A stretch of DNA of 8,914 nt from Dehalococcoidia bacterium (lineage in GTDB: Bacteria > Chloroflexota > Dehalococcoidia > Dehalococcoidales > Fen-1064): positions 1 through 8,914 of the forward strand of contig PMCB01000018.1 in NCBI GenBank assembly GCA_003153955.1, given 5' to 3'. This document shows positions 1-6,873 of the stretch, piece by piece. Below the pieces are notes generated by a model, which had not been told where the DNA came from, ran no database searches, and saw only the letters and a program-made list of their open reading frames with translations. Within the stretch, counting starts at the first letter, position 1; the number at the start of each line of letters is the position of its first letter. The position numbers and the translations under genes were made by a program.

Positions 1-189
1 CTTGACCCCGATATCACCGTGGCAGCGGCTGATTATCAAATCAACCGCGTAGCGCAATACCGGAACGTACCGGCAGCCCAAGTTGCGGCGCTGGTGAAGA
101 AATATACCACCGGACGCCAGTTCGGTATTTTCGGGGAACCGTACGTGAATGTGCTGGAATTGAATCTTGCCCTGGACAACGTGAAATAG
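1..189 (+). CDS. kdpC: KdpC, C-terminal part (potassium-transporting ATPase subunit C)
   Basis: This is the 3' end of a gene that begins before the window; frame 1 is open from base 1 to a TAG at 187-189 (62 codons). KdpC is the small membrane-anchored subunit of the KdpFABC high-affinity K+ pump and works with the ATPase subunit KdpB and the K+ channel-like KdpA in the cytoplasmic membrane. The visible residues match the conserved KdpC C-terminus: an initial LDPDIT, then the spaced block QINRVAQYR, a TTGRQFG segment, and the terminal [15 protein letters not shown], close to the family signature. The gene is followed 41 nt later by kdpD, the usual kdpABCDE order, which supports the call. Only the tail can be judged, so nothing can be said about the N-terminal membrane helix. 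Confidence 0.93.
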   Translation, partial: LDPDITVAAADYQINRVAQYRNVPAAQVAALVKKYTTGRQFGIFGEPYVNVLELNLALDNVK

Positions 190-230
190 ATTTTTATTTC
201 GCCAGAGAGTAAAATTCAACCAAGGGACAG

Positions 231-2945
231 GTGAAGATGACAGATGATGTTTCCCGCCCCAATCCGGATGAACTTCTGGTTCGAGTGAAAGCTGAGGAAG
301 CTAAAACAAAACGGGGAAAACTAAAAATATTTCTCGGTTATGCCGCCGGCGTGGGCAAAACATATGCGATGCTGGAAGACGCACGCCACCGAACGTTCGA
401 CACAGATGTTGTAATCGGAGTTGTCGAAACGCACAAACGCCAGGAAACCGCGGCACTGGTGCAAAACCTCGAAATTATCCCGTCGAAAAAAATAGAATAC
501 CGCGGGGTAACGCTCCCGGAAATGGATATCGACGCGGTATTGGCACGCCGCCCCCAACTGGCTTTGGTTGATGAACTGGCGCATACCAACGCGCCCGGTT
601 CGCGTCATCCAAAACGGTACCAGGATGTGATGGAATTACTGGAGAGCGGCATAGATGTTTATACCACGCTGAACATACAACATGTGGAAAGCCTGCGGGA
701 CACCGTGGAACAGATTACCGGGATATCGATGCACGAAACAATTCCGGATACGGTAATCGATACAGCAGATGAGATACGACTGGTGGACCTGCCGCCGGAC
801 GAGCTATTAAGAAGACTGAAAGACGGCAAAGTTTACGTTCCAGACCAGGTCGCCCGGGCAATGGAAGATTTTTTCCGGAAAGGGAATTTAGCCGCTCTTC
901 GTGAATTAACGATGCGCGCCGCCGCCGAACGTGTTGATGAAGAAGTCCGGTCTTACATGAGTTCCCACGCGATACGGGGGCCGTGGGCGACCGGTGAACG
1001 GCTGATGGTATGTATCAGCCCGAGTTCCCTGGGCAGCCGCCTGGTGCGTACGGCACGCCGACTGGCAAGGCAGCTGGGAGCGGAATGGTTAGCGGTCTAT
1101 GTGGAGACACCGGATAATATCCGTCTTTCTCCCGCCGAGCAGGAACGCTTAACATCCACTTTGCGGCTGGCAGAAAGTATGGGGGCGCAAGCTGTAACGA
1201 TACCCGGTCATTCAATTTCAGAGACCGTCATCGATTATGCGGTCAAGAACAACATTACCAAAATAGTGGTTGGCAAACCGCAGCGCCAAAGGTGGCACAA
1301 ACTGCGTGACGAAGTAGTATTGGACAGGATTATCCGGCAGAGCGCGGATATAGATGTTTATGTGGTAAGCGGGAGCGGCGAACCGGAGAAACACGCAACT
1401 CCGGAGAAAAAAACATTTCGCTTCGGGAACTGGCAAGGTTATCTGCAAGGGCTGGTAATTGTAGCCATCGCAACGCTGATCGGACAATTGATACACCAGT
1501 TATTTACCTCCACATCAATCATGGCGGTTTACGTGCTGGCGGTAGTGGTCACGGCTTACCTGGCAGGACTCGGCCCTTCGATAATGGTTTCGTTCGTGGG
1601 CGTGCTGACCTTCGACTTCTTCTTCGTCAATCCGTATTTCAGCTTCAGTGTTTCCGACACCCAGTACATTTTTACGTTCCTGGTGCTGATATCGGTGGGC
1701 ATTGTCATCAGTTACCTGACGGCACGGGTGCGAAGGCAGACGGAAGCGGCCAAAATCCGGGAGCATGAGACTTATACCCTGTTTGCGCTCGGGCGGGACC
1801 TGGCGGTGGCTAATGATATGGAAACCTACATGCACGTCATTATCGCGAGAGCGAGGGAGACATTCGGGCATGATGTCGTTGCTTTTCTGCCGGACCAGCA
1901 AAATAAAAATAAACTCAAGGCCTATTCGAATGTTCAGAATTTAAACATGGATGAGAACGAAATGGCGGTGGCGATCTGGGCATTTGAACATCAAAAAGAA
2001 GTGGGGTTCGGCACCGATACTCTGCCGAACGCAAAAGCCCATTATGTGCCGCTGATGACGGCCAGAGGGAAAGTAGGGGTGCTGGCGATTTTTAAAAAGG
2101 ATGCGAAAGACGAGTTGACGATCGCGCAGGAACGATTGCTAAAAGCGTATTCCGACCTGGCGGCGGTGGCCATTGAAAGTATCCTCTTGAACGAAGAGGC
2201 GCACAACGCGCAAATTTTACGGGACACCGAAAAGCTGCAAACAGCGCTGCTGAATTCGGTTTCCCACGACCTGCGAACGCCGCTGGTGTCAATCATCGGC
2301 GTCCTGGGCAGCCTGCAAGACGCGGGGAATAACCTGGATGACGAGGCGAAAACCAAACTGGTGAAAGTTGCCTGGCAAGAAGCAGAAAGGCTGAACCATT
2401 TAATTACAAACCTGCTCGATGTTTCCAGAGTGGAAGCGGGAGCAATCCGAATACTCAAACAGTCTTCCGATGTACAGGACCTGGTAGGAACGACTTTAGA
2501 GCAGCTTGGGGAACGCATAAATTCCAGTCCGATAGAGGTGGATATTCCTACCGACCTGGCATTTGTATCCGTGGATTTCGGACTGATTGTACAGACACTG
2601 GTCAATGTCATTGATAACGCGCTCAAATATTCGCCGGCAGGCAGTGCGATTGAAATCAAAGCCCGAAATACCGAGAAAGAAGTTCAGATAGAAATTGCGG
2701 ACCGGGGTTTTGGCATCCCACCGCAAGATTTGTTGCAGGTTTTTGATAAATTTTACCGGATAGAACACCCGGGCAGCGTGGCCGGGACCGGTCTTGGATT
2801 ATCCATCTGTAAAGGGATAGTGGAGGCGCACGGCGGACGCATCGCGGCGGAAAACCGGCCGGGGGGCGGGACGATAATCAGATTAATTCTCCCGCAGGCA
2901 GAAAAAGACAAAAACACCGGAGAAACGGGACATGCCGAAAAATAA
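231..2945 (+). CDS. kdpD: KdpD, osmosensitive K+ channel sensor histidine kinase
   Basis: Full-length sensor kinase of 904 residues (E. coli KdpD is about 895) that phosphorylates KdpE in response to K+ limitation or turgor. Domains in order: N-terminal KdpD domain (about 25-235) with Walker A GYAAGVGKT at 36-44 and an LALVDELAHTN Walker B-like segment at 110-120; a universal-stress-protein-like domain (about 255-380); four membrane segments of the DUF4118 type (about 404-498); a GAF-like region (about 515-655); a HisKA domain with SVSHDLRTPL, phospho-acceptor H679; and an HATPase domain with N box (N796), G1 DRGFGIP (824-830) and G2 GTGLGLSI (852-859). All key motifs are intact. The start is either GTG 231, with AAGGG at 222-226 just ahead, or ATG 237, two codons in; they differ by two residues. 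The 3' end overlaps kdpE by 14 nt, implying translational coupling. Confidence 0.96.
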   Translation: MKMTDDVSRPNPDELLVRVKAEEAKTKRGKLKIFLGYAAGVGKTYAMLEDARHRTFDTDVVIGVVETHKRQETAALVQNLEIIPSKKIEYRGVTLPEMDIDAVLARRPQLALVDELAHTNAPGSRHPKRYQDVMELLESGIDVYTTLNIQHVESLRDTVEQITGISMHETIPDTVIDTADEIRLVDLPPDELLRRLKDGKVYVPDQVARAMEDFFRKGNLAALRELTMRAAAERVDEEVRSYMSSHAIRGPWATGERLMVCISPSSLGSRLVRTARRLARQLGAEWLAVYVETPDNIRLSPAEQERLTSTLRLAESMGAQAVTIPGHSISETVIDYAVKNNITKIVVGKPQRQRWHKLRDEVVLDRIIRQSADIDVYVVSGSGEPEKHATPEKKTFRFGNWQGYLQGLVIVAIATLIGQLIHQLFTSTSIMAVYVLAVVVTAYLAGLGPSIMVSFVGVLTFDFFFVNPYFSFSVSDTQYIFTFLVLISVGIVISYLTARVRRQTEAAKIREHETYTLFALGRDLAVANDMETYMHVIIARARETFGHDVVAFLPDQQNKNKLKAYSNVQNLNMDENEMAVAIWAFEHQKEVGFGTDTLPNAKAHYVPLMTARGKVGVLAIFKKDAKDELTIAQERLLKAYSDLAAVAIESILLNEEAHNAQILRDTEKLQTALLNSVSHDLRTPLVSIIGVLGSLQDAGNNLDDEAKTKLVKVAWQEAERLNHLITNLLDVSRVEAGAIRILKQSSDVQDLVGTTLEQLGERINSSPIEVDIPTDLAFVSVDFGLIVQTLVNVIDNALKYSPAGSAIEIKARNTEKEVQIEIADRGFGIPPQDLLQVFDKFYRIEHPGSVAGTGLGLSICKGIVEAHGGRIAAENRPGGGTIIRLILPQAEKDKNTGETGHAEK

Positions 2946-3615
2946 AGTCCTGATCGTGGACGATGAACAGTCGATCCGGGTATTCCTGAAGCTGACTTTA
3001 GAGGCACAGGGATATGAGACGGTAGAGGCGGTTTCGGGGAACGAGGCGCTGGTAAAAGCCGCGGCAGAGAAGCCGGAGATTGTGATTCTGGACATCGGGT
3101 TGCCGGATATCGACGGTATCGAAGTTACGCGGGCGCTACGCGAGTGGACGCAAATCCCGATCATCATACTTTCCGTAAGAGGATCGGAAAAAGATAAAAT
3201 TGCGGCGCTGGATCTGGGCGCGGACGACTATTTGACCAAACCTTTTGTGGTGGGGGAATTGCTGGCACGGGTGCGGGCGGCGCTGAGACGGACGGTGAAA
3301 ACGACGGACGAACAAATATTCAAAACAGGGGTTCTGGAAGTGGACCTGATAAGAAGACAGGTAAAAGCAGCCGGGCATGAAGTACAATTGACCCCTAATG
3401 AATATGATTTGCTCAAAGTACTGGTGACCCATGCAGGTAAAGTGCTGACACACAAGCACCTGCTGGTGGAAGTGTGGGGACAGCAATACCGTGACGAACA
3501 GCACATGCTGCGGGTCAATATCAGCAACCTCAGACGAAAAATCGAACCTGACCCGACAAGGCCCCAAATCATCATTACGGAATCGGGTGTGGGATACCGG
3601 TTTAAAACGGACTAA
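2932..3615 (+). CDS. kdpE: KdpE, OmpR/PhoB-type response regulator
   Basis: A 227-residue transcription factor, the expected partner of KdpD, which it overlaps by 14 nt. The receiver domain (about 1-118) shows acidic pocket D10-D11, phospho-acceptor D54 in VILDIGLPD, the conserved S81 (Thr/Ser position) and K103 in LTKPF. The C-terminal winged helix (about 129-225) has the hallmarks LTPNEYDLLKVL, an LLVEVWG segment, the recognition-helix region LRVNISNLRRKIE and the terminal GVGYRF. Start at ATG 2932 is backed by GGAG at 2919-2922, 9 nt upstream, inside the kdpD coding sequence. In known systems KdpE binds ahead of kdpFABC, which lies upstream of this window, so its target site is not visible here. 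No strong stem-loop plus U-tract terminator is seen after its stop. Confidence 0.96.
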   Translation: MPKNKVLIVDDEQSIRVFLKLTLEAQGYETVEAVSGNEALVKAAAEKPEIVILDIGLPDIDGIEVTRALREWTQIPIIILSVRGSEKDKIAALDLGADDYLTKPFVVGELLARVRAALRRTVKTTDEQIFKTGVLEVDLIRRQVKAAGHEVQLTPNEYDLLKVLVTHAGKVLTHKHLLVEVWGQQYRDEQHMLRVNISNLRRKIEPDPTRPQIIITESGVGYRFKTD

Positions 3616-3726
3616 AGCAATTATTTCTTATTATTTGTTATATAATTATTGCAACCAAATCCAAATTCAATAAAATCAATTATTGCCCACCGTTGCTGTA
3701 TTGAATTTTGTATTTCAAAAAGTATT
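3616..3726 (+). promoter_or_regulatory. AT-rich kdpE-miaA intergenic region with a TATAAT -10-like hexamer
   Basis: This 111-nt spacer is strikingly AT-rich compared with both flanking genes. It holds a perfect TATAAT at 3641-3646, which could be the -10 of a miaA promoter, but the -35 position about 17 nt upstream (CAATTA at 3618-3623) is poor. An imperfect inverted repeat (GCAATTATT at 3617-3625 against AATTATTGC at 3644-3652, one mismatch) overlaps the same stretch. It lacks a GC-rich stem or a U-tract, so I do not call it a terminator. Transcription from here would give a leader of about 70 nt before miaA. Confidence 0.3.
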
Positions 3727-4644
3727 ATGAACAAGATGATCGCAATTATCGGGCCTACCGGAATCGGCAAGACAAGGCTGGCAATTCAACTGGCGCTTCC
3801 GGTTAACGGTGAGATAGTTAACGCGGACAGCCGCCAAATCTACCGTTTTATGGATACCGGCACGGCCAAGCCAACCGCTGAAGAACGGGCGCTGGTGCCG
3901 CATCATTTAGTTGACATAATAGAACCGGATGCCGAATTCAGCCTGGCGGAATACCAGCGGCTCGCCTATGATGCCATCCAGGATATTCAGCGCCGCGGGA
4001 ATGTGCCTTTTCTGGTGGGTGGCAGCGGATTGTATGTTTGGGCAGTTCTGGAAGGCTGGGTTATCCCGAAGGTGGCGCCGGATGTGCTTTTCCGCCGGGG
4101 ACTGGAAAAGCGGGCGGAATTGGGGCAGGGGGAAGACCTTTACCGGGAATTAAAACAGATTGACCCGGCCGCCGCGGAAAAGATTGACCCGCATAATATC
4201 CGCCGCGTGATCCGGGCGCTTGAAGTTAACAAGATGTCAGATTCAACATTTTCCCACCTTCAGAAAAAACAGGCGCCGCCGTTCCAGACCCTGATTATCG
4301 GATTAACTGCCGGGCGTAAAGAATTGTATCGCCGTGCCGATGAGCGGGTAGATAATATGCTCCGGCAGGGCTTTGTTGAAGAAGTAGAGACTCAGATGAA
4401 TAAGGGCTACAGCCTTAGTTTGCCCTCAATGTCTAGTATCGGCTACCGGGAAATCGGGAAATATTTAGAGGGTGGAATGACGCTGGAAGGAGCTGTTTAC
4501 AAAATCAAAACGGGCACCCACCGGTTTATCCGTCATCAATATGCCTGGTTCCGCCTCAAAGACGAAAGAATCAAATGGTTTGATATTGAGAAAGCACCAG
4601 AGCCGGAAATCATCCGGACGTTGGCAGAATTTTTTGAGCAGTAA
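3727..4644 (+). CDS. miaA: MiaA, tRNA dimethylallyltransferase
   Basis: A cytoplasmic enzyme of 305 residues (family usually 300-316) that transfers the dimethylallyl group of DMAPP to N6 of A37 in tRNAs reading codons that begin with U. Visible signatures: P-loop GPTGIGKT at 9-16; NADSRQIYR at 32-40 with the conserved Asp34-Ser35; PHHLVDIIEPDAEFS at 58-72; LVGGSGLYVWAVLEG at 96-110; IRRVIRALEV at 158-167; IGYREIGKYLEGG at 238-250; and a C-terminal HRFIRHQYAWFR at 265-276. I start at ATG 3727 because the P-loop then falls at the usual distance from the N-terminus. An in-frame TTG at 3649 would add 26 residues without family-like character, and no good ribosome binding site precedes either start. 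The two serine tRNA genes about 1-2 kb downstream carry the A36-A37-A38 motif MiaA needs. Confidence 0.95.
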   Translation: MNKMIAIIGPTGIGKTRLAIQLALPVNGEIVNADSRQIYRFMDTGTAKPTAEERALVPHHLVDIIEPDAEFSLAEYQRLAYDAIQDIQRRGNVPFLVGGSGLYVWAVLEGWVIPKVAPDVLFRRGLEKRAELGQGEDLYRELKQIDPAAAEKIDPHNIRRVIRALEVNKMSDSTFSHLQKKQAPPFQTLIIGLTAGRKELYRRADERVDNMLRQGFVEEVETQMNKGYSLSLPSMSSIGYREIGKYLEGGMTLEGAVYKIKTGTHRFIRHQYAWFRLKDERIKWFDIEKAPEPEIIRTLAEFFEQ

Positions 4645-4668
4645 TTCCTGTGCCGGTCAATAAAATAG

Positions 4669-4695
4669 CATCAATATTGATGAATATGTTATCAT
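4669..4695 (+). promoter_or_regulatory. Extended -10 promoter with overlapping perfect palindrome ahead of the serine hydrolase gene
   Basis: In the 83-nt gap after miaA there is a TG-N-TATCAT extended -10 element (TG at 4687-4688, hexamer at 4690-4695) with no recognisable -35, as is typical for extended -10 promoters. Just upstream lies a perfect 14-bp palindrome, CATCAATATTGATG at 4669-4682. It would cover roughly -33 to -20 relative to a start near 4702, where a repressor could block polymerase. The resulting leader would be about 26 nt and would contain the AGGAGA ribosome binding site. This is sequence inference only; the gene could also be read through from miaA. Confidence 0.4.
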
Positions 4696-4714
4696 GGTGA
4701 AACGAACGCTGCGC

Positions 4715-4720
4715 AGGAGA
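4715..4720 (+). promoter_or_regulatory. Ribosome binding site that fixes a TTG start
   Basis: AGGAGA lies 7 nt before TTG 4728, an ideal Shine-Dalgarno position. It decides the TTG start of the serine hydrolase, because the next in-frame ATG (4806) lies inside the conserved first strand of the domain. Confidence 0.7.
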
Positions 4721-4727
4721 AAACAGC

Positions 4728-5696
4728 TTGGATACTTCAACCCCCGAACGGGAGAGACTGGATCCTCAAATACTGGCCAAAGCGGACGATGCCATCCGGA
4801 AAACAATGCCCACCGTGCTGAGTTTTATGGTTGTCCGGCACGACCTTATTGTGTACGAAAAGTATTACCACGGGAATAATCCGGATTCGTTGGTGGTCGT
4901 TTATTCCGTGACTAAAAGCGTTATTTCGGCGTTAACCGGCATCGCCATCAGGGATAGGCATCTTCCCAGTGTCGACAAGAAATTGACGGATATTTTCCCG
5001 CAATATTTTACAGATAATTCCGACCCGCGGAAAAGAGAAATCACTGTAAAGCATCTGTTGACCATGACAGCCGGATTGGAGGTTGCCGACGACGAAGCCT
5101 GGCTGAAAAGCGCGGACGGCTGCAAATATGTCATCGACCGGCCTTTAGCGTATAACCCCGGACAGAAATTCGGCTATAACAACGGCCTGACGAATTTACT
5201 TTCGGTAATATTAACTAAAACTACCGGCATGACCACCAAAGAATTTGCCGATAATCATTTGTTCGGTCCGTTGGGAATCAGCAATTACACCTGGGCGCGG
5301 GGCCCGCAGGGCTATTATATCGGCGGCTGGGGATTAAGGTTAACCCCGCGGGACATTGCGAAGTTCGGTTATCTGTATCTTCGGGAAGGAATGCATGACG
5401 GGCAGCAGTTAGTGCCGCGGCAGTGGGTGCAGGAATCGGTGGCTTCACATTCATATCCGGAAAAAACCGACAGCTACGGGTACGCGTGGTGGCTGGATAA
5501 ACTCGAGGACCGAATACACGGCAAAAAATATCAGGCGTTTTTAGCCTTGGGCTACGGCGGCCAGTTTATCTGGGTAGTGCCGGAACTGGATATTGTCACC
5601 GTGATTACGGTAAAAGAGGAAAGCCCCGAAGACCGACCGGAATACAGCGATGTCTGGCATTTGATTCACAATTATGTATTGCCGGCGGTGGGGTAA
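4728..5696 (+). CDS. Serine hydrolase, beta-lactamase class C / penicillin-binding-protein fold
   Basis: A 322-residue protein of the beta-lactamase-related serine hydrolase family (COG1680 type), a group that includes esterases, D-aminopeptidases and class C beta-lactamases; the substrate cannot be told from sequence. The nucleophile motif S-x-x-K is S60-V-T-K63, the second motif Y-x-N is Y150-N-N152, and the third-motif region reads GYGGQ at 275-279, in place of K-T-G as in many non-lactamase members. The conserved KHLLTMTAGL block is at 108-117. No signal peptide or membrane segment is seen, so it is probably cytoplasmic, unlike many secreted relatives. TTG is chosen as start because of the AGGAGA 7 nt upstream. 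It follows miaA by 83 nt on the same strand and faces the minus-strand tRNA block. An antibiotic-resistance role is not supported. Confidence 0.88.
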   Translation: MDTSTPERERLDPQILAKADDAIRKTMPTVLSFMVVRHDLIVYEKYYHGNNPDSLVVVYSVTKSVISALTGIAIRDRHLPSVDKKLTDIFPQYFTDNSDPRKREITVKHLLTMTAGLEVADDEAWLKSADGCKYVIDRPLAYNPGQKFGYNNGLTNLLSVILTKTTGMTTKEFADNHLFGPLGISNYTWARGPQGYYIGGWGLRLTPRDIAKFGYLYLREGMHDGQQLVPRQWVQESVASHSYPEKTDSYGYAWWLDKLEDRIHGKKYQAFLALGYGGQFIWVVPELDIVTVITVKEESPEDRPEYSDVWHLIHNYVLPAVG

Positions 5697-5726
5697 GCGA
5701 AAAGAAAACGGGATTCGCGGTGGGGA

Positions 5727-5816
<90 letters not shown>

Positions 5817-5838
5817 ACTAATGATTGGCCTAAATCTA

Positions 5839-5868
5839 AGTTTACGCTGTAAGACCGGTTTTTGTAAA
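5839..5868 (-). promoter_or_regulatory. Possible promoter for tRNA-Ser(GGA)
   Basis: On the minus strand TTTACA (5863-5868) and TAAACT (5839-5844) are separated by 18 nt, about 23 nt before the mature tRNA 5' end. The -35 is good and the -10 weak (4 of 6), so the tRNA may instead, or also, be read through from the upstream GIY-YIG gene. Confidence 0.3.
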
Positions 5869-5882
5869 GAGCTTTATCTGAA

Positions 5883-6479
5883 TTAGCGGGCTTTTAAATT
5901 TTTCCCCGTCATTTTTAGCAGTTTCCCCAGTTTTTTTTCATCGATGTCATCGAGGATGCGGATTTCAACGCGGCGCATCGTTTTACCGCTGCCTTCGAAA
6001 AGAGCCAATTGTTTTTTTGTCAGGCCGGCAATTGAAAACTCCAGATTTATCTGATTTTGTCTAATCCTGATATTAAATATTCCATCGGCATAGGCCGGCA
6101 CACCGGATTTCATTGCTTCGGTGATGTCCGGGAACACCTGCAGGATGATTTCACGCAATTTCAGGCAGATTTCCTTTTGCGGCGACGATGTTTTTTCAAA
6201 GTACTGATGCACCTTTGCGTCCATATCAAAAAAACGCCAGGCCATCTGTTCTTTTTTGTTCCGGGGTAATTTTTTAACCTGAGTTTCGCGCCGCATCGCC
6301 TCAGAGATAGAATTGAAACGCTGCCAGTAAATCAGCACCGCCGGGCGGTGGACCGCGGTATATCTGGCGCCGGTGCCGTTATTGTGTTTCTTCAGCCGCT
6401 CCGCAACATCCAGCGCAATTCCCGAATAAATCGAATCGTCTTTGCACCTGAGCATGTAAAAGAACCACTCGCGGTCCAT
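5883..6479 (-). CDS. GIY-YIG endonuclease-like domain fused to a DUF1801 domain
   Basis: A 198-residue protein with two domains. Residues about 3-85 are a GIY-YIG module of the small UPF0213/YhbQ type (WFFYMLRCKDDSIYSGI, then ERLKKHN, ARYTAVHRPAVLIY and a MRRETQVKKL helix), a fold that in relatives cleaves or binds nucleic acid. Residues about 88-195 resemble DUF1801 (PF08818; EAMKSGVPAYADGIF, then GKTMRRVEIRILDDIDEKKLGKLLKMT), a family including the frataxin-like YdhG of Bacillus. The start is ATG 6477-6479 with AAGGA (6485-6489 on the + strand) 5 nt ahead; extending the frame upstream would only translate the tRNA. The start lies just 26 nt after the CCA of tRNA-Ser(CGA) and the stop 66 nt before tRNA-Ser(GGA), so it is sandwiched between co-directional tRNA genes. 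No function is established for this combination that I can name. Confidence 0.85.
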   Translation of the reverse strand: MDREWFFYMLRCKDDSIYSGIALDVAERLKKHNNGTGARYTAVHRPAVLIYWQRFNSISEAMRRETQVKKLPRNKKEQMAWRFFDMDAKVHQYFEKTSSPQKEICLKLREIILQVFPDITEAMKSGVPAYADGIFNIRIRQNQINLEFSIAGLTKKQLALFEGSGKTMRRVEIRILDDIDEKKLGKLLKMTGKNLKAR

Positions 6480-6505
6480 GATTTTCCTTTTTACAAACGG
6501 GGGAT

Positions 6506-6534
6506 TGGCGGAGAGGGTGGGATTCGAACCCACG
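6506..6534. repeat. 29-bp exact direct repeat, copy 2 (tRNA-Ser 3' end)
   Basis: Second copy of the sequence at 5727-5755, in the same orientation, comprising the 3' half of the acceptor stem and most of the T arm of tRNA-Ser(CGA). I see no third copy elsewhere in the window, so there is no visible att-like duplication flanking the lipoprotein side. Confidence 0.9.
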
Positions 6535-6593
6535 TTACGTAAACGTAAACCGCTTTTCGAGAGCGGCACCTTCAGCCACTCGGTCACCTCTCC
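6506..6593 (-). tRNA. tRNA-Ser(CGA), CCA end encoded
   Basis: On the minus strand it folds into a canonical class II tRNA: acceptor GGAGAGG/CCTCTCC, D stem ACC/GGT with loop GAGTGGCTGAA, anticodon stem CCGCT/AGCGG with loop CTCGAAA (anticodon CGA, reading UCG), variable arm TTACG-TTTA-CGTAA, and T arm GTGGG-TTCGAAT-CCCAC. The discriminator is G (6509) and CCA is encoded (6506-6508). The loop has A36-A37-A38. It is the first gene after a strong promoter and leads into the GIY-YIG/DUF1801 gene without a terminator in the 26-nt gap. Confidence 0.96.
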
Positions 6594-6621
6594 ATGTGGA
6601 TGAATCCATCCGGCGGCTAAC

Positions 6622-6801
6622 CATTTTATTATACTTGCCTGCGGCGGCAGCGTCAAAAAATTTGCAGCCGGGGATTATATGAGCATAAATGTCAACGGGT
6701 ACACTGATTGAGTTATTTCCCAACCTCTCTTGGATTATTTTTAATGGGACACCTCGCTTCAAAAGGAGGGAACCGAGGGTTTGCCATGCATTATGGAACC
6801 G
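6622..6801 (-). pseudogene. Tyrosine recombinase (phage-type integrase) C-terminal remnant
   Basis: About 60 codons on the minus strand resemble the C-terminal catalytic end of a tyrosine recombinase. The stretch RFHNAWQT corresponds to the usual RFHDLRHT, followed by a SLLLKRGVP helix, IIQERLGNNSIS in place of the usual QERLGHSSIS, and DIYAHIIPG around the tyrosine nucleophile. The tyrosine is kept, but the HxxR arginine is Trp and the LGH histidine is Asn, so activity must be lost. Nothing upstream in the same frame looks like the rest of the enzyme (a further 60 codons are open but unrecognisable), and no start belongs to it. The remnant runs toward the 5' side of tRNA-Ser(CGA), not its 3' end, which is the more usual integration side. 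Intact family members are 350-400 residues, so over 80% is missing. Confidence 0.72.
6628..6656 (-). promoter_or_regulatory. Strong sigma-70 promoter for tRNA-Ser(CGA)
   Basis: On the minus strand TTGACG (6651-6656) and a perfect TATAAT (6628-6633) are exactly 17 nt apart. Initiation about 7 nt downstream would leave a leader of roughly 28 nt before the tRNA 5' end at 6593, suitable for RNase P processing. It probably drives the tRNA-Ser(CGA)/GIY-YIG unit. The -35 box sits in the tail of the integrase remnant reading frame. Confidence 0.75.
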
Positions 6802-6828
6802 GATTAAAATTACCTGGTACCTCAGGTT

Positions 6829-6851
6829 ATCTGATTGGTTGACAATCAGAT
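6829..6851. repeat. Perfect 9-bp inverted repeat (operator-like) over a -35 box
   Basis: ATCTGATTG (6829-6837) and CAATCAGAT (6843-6851) form a perfect 9-bp inverted repeat with a 5-nt centre. The -35 hexamer TTGACA (6839-6844) lies across the centre and the right arm. A third half-site, AATCAGAT, recurs at 6964-6971 in the leader. It is not followed by a U-tract, so a DNA-binding site is more likely than a terminator. Confidence 0.6.
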
Positions 6852-6867
6852 GTGAGAAGTATATCAT
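6839..6867 (+). promoter_or_regulatory. Near-consensus sigma-70 promoter for the lipoprotein genes
   Basis: TTGACA (6839-6844, perfect) is followed after exactly 17 nt by TATCAT (6862-6867, 5 of 6). Transcription from about 6874 on the + strand would produce a leader of about 130 nt before TTG 7005. The promoter is overlapped at its -35 by the inverted repeat at 6829-6851, suggesting that it is repressed under some conditions. Confidence 0.7.
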
Positions 6868-6873
6868 CGTTTT

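Noticed and set aside
2042..2659. 205-codon minus-strand frame opposite kdpD
   Set aside because: Serine- and arginine-rich shadow of the kdpD kinase domain, with no recognisable domain.
3649..3726. 26-residue N-terminal extension of MiaA from TTG 3649
   Set aside because: It overlaps the TATAAT region, has low-complexity non-family residues, and the P-loop would lie too far from the N-terminus.
4728..5696. Antibiotic-resistance class C beta-lactamase
   Set aside because: It lacks a signal peptide and the K-T-G motif (GYGGQ in its place), so only the wider serine hydrolase family is supported.
6348..6542. + strand frame ending GGEGGIRTHVT
   Set aside because: Antisense to the GIY-YIG gene and to tRNA-Ser(CGA); no protein-like signal.
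6506..6593. Classic attachment site at the tRNA-Ser(CGA) 3' end used by the decayed integrase
   Set aside because: The remnant is on the 5' side of the tRNA, and no duplicated 3' fragment is seen toward the lipoprotein genes, so a standard tRNA 3'-end integration is not shown.
6480..6656. N-terminal extension of the GIY-YIG/DUF1801 frame upstream of 6479
   Set aside because: The extra residues are a translation of tRNA-Ser(CGA) (the familiar false EWLKVPLSKS and GSNPTLS strings), and a good ribosome binding site precedes the internal ATG.
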